Source: Papaver somniferum | Lineage: Eukaryota; Streptophyta; Magnoliopsida; Ranunculales; Papaveraceae | Direction: 5' to 3' | DNA: 64,000 nucleotides | Assembly (NCBI RefSeq): GCF_003573695.1 | Contig: NC_039364.1 | Coordinates: 66,980,256 to 67,044,255 of the forward strand | The notes under the pieces: generated by a model | Told to the model about the DNA's origin: nothing | The model's database searches: none | The model's input: the letters and a program-made list of their open reading frames with translations, nothing else | Made by a program: the position numbers and the translations under genes | Part shown: positions 58,056 to 64,000 of the stretch, piece after piece | Layout of the letters: each line of letters begins with the position of its first letter | Numbering within the stretch: the first letter of the stretch is position 1

Positions 58056-58710
58056 CTAATGCGAAGATTACATGGGATTAGAAGCGGCTTAAACATGGAA
58101 ACCCAACACAATCATGAAATCCAGTATGTAAGTGAACTATCATTATCTAAGTTCTTTACTATGCATCCAATACATGAGAAAATAGTGTAGAGGTCATGAA
58201 ACACGTTTTCAAACAAGTTCAGCTGAAGAAATTTTACACTGCCCTGTGTTCAACGATGAACCGGGAGCAATTGACAAATAATTTAAGGTTGGGTCATATA
58301 CCATTCTCTTCGTATGGATGTTACCTACAACATATCTAAATTTTTATCAATTGGATGAACAAGCTAGGAGATGTGGCCGAAACATCGGACAACATGTAAT
58401 CTGGAAAAGTTCTGAAAGTCTCCTGGAAGTCTACTGTTTCGCCTTTTACAGGACCTAAACATGCTCAAAACTCAAAAATCTTCTTTGCTAAATTTTGGAA
58501 ATTTTTTGGTCTTGAGGATACATATGCAGATCTAGAAAATCTGACTTCGAACGAAGATTCTACGGTATTTTTACTAAAAGGCTGAAGTCTGAAATTTTCT
58601 GGTGACGTATTTTGAAAAAATTACTCGTATATTCACATGGGTTTTCGTTCATTCATTCACAAATCAGAAATATCATACTTCTATGAAGAAATTACAGGAT
58701 ATACACTTAC

Positions 58711-58871
58711 TAGAGGGGTCTCTAAATCATTTGAAGGCTCAGTAATGCCGGAATCCCCATTGACAACTCCACTATCTTCATTCGGCTCGGATTTCCAGCG
58801 TTCTCCATATTCTCATGCCCCAAGGAACAGTGTGCTTCATCAACATGTTGCTTATCTGCAATGATTTCCTC
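58711..58871 (-). other. Exon of E5 antisense gene (EEII type)
   Basis: GTATCCAG acceptor; EEIIADKQHVDEAHCSLGHENMENAGNP; GTAAGTG donor. It is 161 bases against 162 in E1, so the frame is lost in the second half. Confidence 0.65.
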
Positions 58872-58948
58872 CTGGATACATCAACAACAATTATCACTGA
58901 TTCATTCAAAGACATATTACGATGATTAGCGCAAAAGAGAATACTTAC

Positions 58949-59032
58949 GTCGACTTCCTTGTCAATGTTGGATCCCTGAATTATTCGACCAGGAGCAAAA
59001 CGAAGACCATCAATAACCGATGGAGCAAAATT
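58949..59032 (-). other. 28-codon exon of E5 antisense gene
   Basis: TTCATTTCAG acceptor; NFAPSVIDGLRFAPGRIIQ...IDKEVD; GTAAGTATT donor. The exon is open and exactly 84 bases. The E1 counterpart is 24853-24932. Confidence 0.68.
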
Positions 59033-59335
59033 CTGAAATGAATTAACAATATTCTTTTAAGATCCTAATCGCATGGACGAGAAAGTCGCAGAGACAAAGA
59101 AAAGTGCTAACAACTCACCAAAGAAGCGGCAGGGGACTGCACATTATTCAGTATCATTCTATGAGCTGTTTTGCTTCTTCCTTCTCCACCTTGGGGACTT
59201 TATTGAAGGTCTAAGAAGTTTACACAGATTCGAGGCCTCACAACACGGCCATCCTACACAAAATCAATGAATGATTGAAACACGTCTAGCTTATTTTCAT
59301 CAAAATCGTGGAGAAAAGAGGTATACTTGTGTACA

Positions 59336-61023
59336 TTATGGAGATGTCTTCCTCTTGTCACCACGGGAAAGGTACTTCATCCTTGGTAGAGCATTAATCG
59401 AGTCAAAGGAAGTAAAATCTTGCGTTGGAGACTTAACATCCATCACAAAAGCGTACAGACGCTCAAGTTGCTGACACCAGAAGTCTACGTAACCCGGAGT
59501 CATGAAATTAGCACGATCAGAGCATGGGAATAAATACTCACTTCCTTCCACATGAGTGCAGTCCAGATTAGCCTTCAAATACTCAACTGATGGTTTGTTC
59601 ATTCGGTGACCTGGAATACACTGATCGACGCCCATCTGTCGAGCTGCCCTGTCAATGTTATATTCTTCCACTCAAAATTCTCCATTCATTACTGATATTA
59701 GGTGGCCAGGAGTACAACTCAATATCAAAGATCTCTCTCCATCATTCAAATCAGCACCCGTCTTCAGTGTAACATTTTCTTCAGCAGTATTCAAGGTGAC
59801 CAATTGCGAGAAGAAGTCAGGGACCGACACCCAGGGGCGAACTCAATGTCCAAAACTTCAGTAATACACGTCTTGTATTGTGGCTGCTTTGTAGACCATC
59901 TCATGATCCTGGCATTGTCTTTCTCGAGGAAAGCATGGCGGGTACCGACATTGGGTCCTTGAAAGATACTATGGGGAATTGGAGCATACCTTTCAATATG
60001 CTCCCACATCAAAGCTTGGAGGAACATAGTATTAACATAGGTTTCGATTTTCATGAAACCATTGGAGACGCTGGAGTCAATAACCAAGGAGTCCAGATTG
60101 GCAAATAGTGAACCTAAAAATAGACTACCAATTGGAAGTTTCTCACCTTTAACCATTCTTATAGCAAAAGGAATCACAAACGGCTTCAACAAGTGACTGT
60201 TGTCTTCAAGGACTTCTCTAGAAAGCCACAAGCACAAGAACGCGGCAATGGACAAGGTACCGTCAACAGCTTCTTCTGGAACCCCATCTCTTGGCCACCA
60301 ATATCTCAGCCATTGAGCATAGAAAAATTTGGGAGACTCATTAAATTAATGCATCTTAGCTTCCAAAGTACCAGATATCAATTTCTCCTCTGATGTGAGT
60401 TCTCCAAGGAAGTAGCCAGTGACTGGGAGATGCAACAAGGAGACTACATCTTCCAAAGTGACAGTAAACTCTCCCCATCTGCATATAAAGGTGTGAGTAT
60501 GGATACACAAACGAGCAAGCAAAGCCACGATACCTGGTATGTCATGATTAATGATCAAATCTTCAGCAGCTTGAATGGCTCGTGTCACCTGTGCACTATC
60601 CAACAAGGTTCTTACACGGCTATGGCCTAGCATATGCCTTGCCCATCCAGAAAAGTGTGTCAGCGGCTTCCGAGAAAGTTTGAGTTCCACATGAGAAGCC
60701 GAATAATGCTTTCCTTCCAAACAGAACCGAAATATTGCTGGAGGAGACACCAACTTGTTCTGAGCAGTAGTCTTGGGGTTTATGAGCAGCCGAAACGGGG
60801 AGCCTAAAGGACGCTTTTCAGGCCTGTACAAATATTCAAAGAACTTTTCTTCAATGCTCGGGATATTCTTGGGTTTAGTAATTTCCTCCTTTCCTTGGGA
60901 AGTCCCAGAATCACCATCCATGGAACAGTCATTATCTCTGGAAGATACATCTGTGGAAACATCATCTCCAGAAGTGTCTTCTCTGGAAACGTCACTTTCT
61001 GCACCGTTACGAAGTTGAGTCAT
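59336..61023 (-). pseudogene. PMD-coding exon of the E5 antisense gene
   Basis: The exon codes an acidic serine-rich N-terminus (DVSREDTSGDDVSTDVSSRD), then the PMD. In-frame TAA lies at 60346-60348; the same frame continues to a stop at about 59791. The last part (59336-59671, MEEYNIDRAARQMGVDQ...) is in another frame. Bases 60431-61023 also form the beginning of the 3' LTR, so the coding exon straddles the LTR edge. Confidence 0.8.
60420..60430 (+). other. Candidate new polypurine tract of E5
   Basis: TGACTGGGAGA directly precedes TGCAACAAGG, the start of the repeat that also begins at 50424. The purine run GGGAGA is short but sits exactly where a plus-strand primer would be needed. Confidence 0.5.
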
Positions 61024-61025
61024 CT

Positions 61026-61140
61026 CTGCAAAATTGCTCCGACATTCCACACGAGTTTCATCAACACAATGGAATCAAAACAACCAAACAATTATGATGC
61101 TCATGACGGTGTCTGCAAAATGGTAATCCTTAATTCTTAC
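61026..61140 (-). other. Leader intron of E5 antisense gene
   Basis: Minus strand: donor AAGTAAGAATTAAGG at 61140, acceptor CAATTTTGCAG at 61026, length 115. The ATG follows two bases later. An in-frame stop upstream of the acceptor supports starting at 61023. Confidence 0.6.
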
Positions 61141-61956
61141 TTATTTACGATTTCACGAACTTAGTGATAACAGCGTAAAACCCCAAAACTTGCTCGTTCT
61201 TTCAAACCTGCAAAGCCGAGCAAAAAAAAACGTATTATTTAAAGTCAACATTGGCTTTCCATGAAACTATGTATAATTTACACAACCTTCCATGTGAAAA
61301 TTCGCTGATTTTTACGTGTACATACACTATAAAATCACTAAACTCATACATACACTAAGAATTCATCAACTCATAAATTGTTTGCTTTCTTGATTTTTAT
61401 TTAATAAAACGTGAATAAGTAACGTACCTTTTTTTAAAAAAATTTGTGAGTTAAATAACTCACGTGAATATATAAAAAAAAAAACTTTTTGCTCAGTTGA
61501 GCATTCGTTTATGTAACGAGGGTCTTTTCTATTTTGCAAAGGTCCACATATTCTAAATAAAAGTTTTTGGAAGTTCATGAACTCCAGGTATTTTAAAAAT
61601 TTCCTTTAACCCTAAGGATCATTATTTATTACTTTTTACGAACAAACCTACGTTTCTAAAAGTATTTACAAAGTTCATGCTTCGAAAACAAAATTGGGTT
61701 TTCATGAAACCTAATAAACAAAACTTTTACTACTGCAACTAGACCATGTCTATTCAAAATTTTGTGTATCTCTTCCATATTAGGGATTTTTGCTCGTTTC
61801 TTAAGCTAACGAAAAACGGGCATACATACGTTTTCTAAAAACAAATTCTTCATGAATTCTACGCATGCTCTCAACTATGGGATTTTTTGAACAACTCATA
61901 AATCATAGAACGAACAGCAAAAAAATTCTTCATGAATCCTACGCATGCTCTCAACC
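61141..61956 (-). promoter_or_regulatory. Upstream region of the E5 antisense gene, inside the 3' LTR
   Basis: AT-rich with repeats like those upstream of the E1 and E2 antisense genes (TTTATGTAACGAGGGTC..., TTTCGAAAACAAAATTGGG). No clear antisense TATA box was identified. Confidence 0.45.
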
Positions 61957-62109
61957 ATGCCTCTTCCATTATTTTTCCTATTTTGTTATTTTCATGAACT
62001 CATGAAAACTCCTTGATTTTAGCAACTTTCCTTGTTTGAGAAAAACTCATGAATTCTCCATAAATTCATGGATTCGTGAAAAATAATATTATAAAAATAG
62101 GAAAAGGTG

Positions 62110-62360
62110 TGCGGGACCAGGCAACCTAGCCGGCCGGCCATGCCCAAGCCGTGGCCGGTCTCACACCTCACAATCCCTAGTTTTTTATAATTATTATTCC
62201 CTAAACTTATGAAACTTCTTTGTTTCAGCGAAAATTCATGGATTCTCCATAATATCACGGTTTCATGAAAAAATAATAATATAAAATTAGGAAAAGGCAT
62301 GCGGGACCGGGCAACATAGCCGTCCGACCTGCCATGCCCTAGCCGTGGCCGGCCCCACAC
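62110..62360 (+). repeat. GC-rich dyad units in E5 3' LTR
   Basis: Two units (62112, 62302). The second has a small insertion in the core (GCCGTCCGACCTGCCATG). Confidence 0.7.
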
Positions 62361-63926
62361 CTTTCAATCCCTAGTCTTTTATAATTATTATTTTCCTCAA
62401 TTCATGAAACTCCTTGGTTTGAGAAAAATTCATGATTCCTTCGTATTTTCTCAAATTTTGCTCGAATCATGAAAAATTAAAAGCCAACATGGTCACATGA
62501 CCGGCTAGCCTTTCACGGAAATATTAAATGTTAAAATGTCCTTATTTTAATATTTACAAAATATTGATCAATTGAGCATACATGCTCATTCCAACAAAAA
62601 TCAAGAATTTCAGTCATGATGAAACTCTTCTGAAAATTCACAATGTTGCTCGAATGCACGTCAGGAAAAATTGAAACTCTCAGTACGGAAACACAGACAC
62701 CACGTCAACACGTACGTTCCTTAATGACCGACCAGAGTCATCCCTAGGGCTTACACAAAGCCGGTCCCATGGAATTTCATAATTCTGACCTAATTTGCTC
62801 AATTACTCATACTGGGCCCAAATTCTCTCGAACTAACCTGGGGATTTGCTCAATCGAGCACCAGATGGTCCCACACCACTAAGGGCCGGTTTCATGCCTT
62901 CTTGGATGGTCCCTCACTTCTCCATGAATTAGGTTTTATTACCTAATGCTCAATCGAGCAACTATTTTTCAATAAATGATGAAACCGGCATTTTATCATC
63001 ATTCCTTCACCAACAGTCCAACTGAGGACCCCGGTGCGTGCTTACTCGAGCACTTGGGCATCATATGGATTTCCATAATCTCATGTGGTCAGTCCCTCCC
63101 TTACTCATGACCAATTTTCAGCAATTCGTCAATTGATGAAGGATTGATCAAAAATTAGGGTTTTGAATAAACGCTCCACGAATTACCATTCTCAGCAAGT
63201 TCAAACACTAAATTATATTAATCCCGCGATCAACATATGAATTAATTATACAATATTCGATAATCTAGCAATATTTTAATTAATATTTTATTGGGTCACG
63301 TCAGCAGTAAATAATTCGTCGAATTGAGCAATACTTGCTCAGTTGCTCGAATATTGATCCCATTATCAATATTCAGTAATTTATCAGTAATTCGTCGAAT
63401 TGAGCAATACTTGCTCAGTTGCTCGAATATTGATCCCACTATCAATATTCAGTAGTTTGCTCGAATAATCCACATGTATTCAGTAACTCATCAATATTCA
63501 ACAACTCGTCGAATTTACAATATTTGCTAAGACGAGCAATATTAATATTCATGAATCGGTTGAGCCTTTGTCAATCATGCTCGATTCAACAAAATCTAGA
63601 CTCATTGTCTAATCAGTCAACAACTGACTAACTAAGACACGTTTTTCATACAGACTCCACGATTCGTGAGACATCAATCACGTCACAAATGGGGGGATAT
63701 CACTTAGGGTTTTGGTCTGGCAGTCTACGACACGTGGATTCATCCACGGCGAGAAATGTGCGTAAGTCGTGCAAACAGTTGAAGGAGTTAACAAAGTAAT
63801 GGGTGCACGATCAGTCAAGTCTCCACACAACATGGAACTGACTTTAACACAATCTCCCACTTTACCACTCTTTCACTCAAGAAACCGTCACACTTACAGG
63901 GATCAGTGTGTTCACAACTCTGACAA

Positions 63927-63934
63927 TATAAATA
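63927..63934 (+). promoter_or_regulatory. TATA box of E5 3' LTR
   Basis: TATAAATA in the shared block, 66 bases before the window end. Confidence 0.65.
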
Positions 63935-64000
63935 AGTCTCTGAATCCATGATTGAAGGACATCATCAGTAATCGTTCATACAGAATATATCGAGTAACTA

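Larger units (their letters stand above)
57300..61140 (-). pseudogene. E5 antisense plant mobile domain (PMD) gene, multi-exon
   Basis: Model on the minus strand: leader exon beyond 61141; intron 61026-61140; ATG 61023; a long PMD exon reaching to about 59119 (stop at 60346-60348 and at least one frameshift); intron 59033-59118 (GTGAGT donor, TTTCAG acceptor); exon 58949-59032 (28 codons); exon 58711-58871; intron to 58056; last exon 57300-58055 ending FDGFL. PMD hallmarks: HTFICRWGEFTVTLEDVVSLLHLPVTG, FYAQWLRYWWP, IAAFLCLWLSREV, AIRMVKGEKLPIGSLFLGSLFANLDSLV and YNIDRAARQMGVDQCIP. PMD proteins include plant gene-silencing factors (MAIN/MAIL1) and many transposon-borne copies. What this one does is unknown. 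Confidence 0.75.
50424..64000 (+). mobile_element. E5, RT-less Tat-lineage element with antisense PMD gene
   Basis: Long direct repeats 50424-54212 and 60431-64000+ flank an internal region with PBS, gag, protease, integrase tail and the antisense gene. RT, both RNases H and the integrase core are missing, so it would depend on another element's pol. The right end is outside the window. Confidence 0.82.
60431..64000 (+). mobile_element. E5 3' LTR, truncated by the window end
   Basis: Colinear with 50424-53985 or so. It has the same PMD fragment, antisense leader, join near 61957 and E1-type LTR part. About 215 more bases are expected before CATCTACA. Confidence 0.8.

Overview
This window is plant intergenic (heterochromatin-like) DNA, probably from a eudicot. 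The basis is nested LTR retrotransposons of plant-only lineages: Tat-lineage Ty3/gypsy with a second archaeal-type RNase H, Athila-lineage Ty3/gypsy, and a Ty1/copia gag. I see no ordinary host gene, tRNA, rRNA or CRISPR array. The species cannot be named from what is here. Nearly all coding regions carry stops or frameshifts, so I annotate them as pseudogenes.

Layout. Element E1 (Tat-lineage, RT-less) spans from before base 1 to 45844. Its 5' LTR tail is 1-1448, its gag begins at 1506 and its 3' LTR is 42451-45844. E2 (Tat-lineage with pol; 1848-20128; 5-bp TSD AAACG) is inserted in E1's gag. E2's 5' LTR carries a 5'-truncated non-LTR retrotransposon (about 3086-5404, minus strand) whose reverse transcriptase is followed by a CCHC knuckle and a restriction-like endonuclease. 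After E2, E1 resumes (20129-26230) with gag, a protease remnant, an integrase-tail remnant and a decayed antisense gene. E3, an Athila-lineage element (26231-42129, minus strand, TSD CTAAC, 3.44-kb LTRs), is inserted in E1's 3' region. E3's RT is itself split by a 1459-bp solo-LTR-like insert (34193-35651, TSD TTTGT on the minus strand). E1 sits in a Ty1/copia-type gag pseudogene whose 3' part is at 45845-46833. Next comes E4, a partial E1-type LTR (48068-50423), and E5 (50424 to beyond 64000), another RT-less Tat-lineage element.

The most interesting signal is in the 3' regions of E1, E2 and E5. Each carries an antisense, apparently intron-containing gene between the end of pol and the 3' LTR. 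In E5 it encodes a plant mobile domain (PMD) protein. In E2 the related gene has its own antisense TATA box. The last exons of the E2 and E5 genes are homologous and both end in DGFL. E1 has lost the PMD core but keeps open exons with the same splice boundaries.

E5 has a second oddity. Its long direct repeats (50424-54212 and 60431-64000+) begin inside the PMD coding exon, directly after a purine-rich stretch, and include the antisense leader and promoter region. This suggests the LTR was rebuilt from a new polypurine tract after the original U3 start was lost.

How the parts fit: E2 has protease, RT, two RNases H and integrase but has lost the gag core, while E1 and E5 have gag and protease but no RT or integrase core. 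All three share the same primer-binding site and leader. This is what a mutually complementing autonomous/non-autonomous pair would look like, although every copy here is now decayed.
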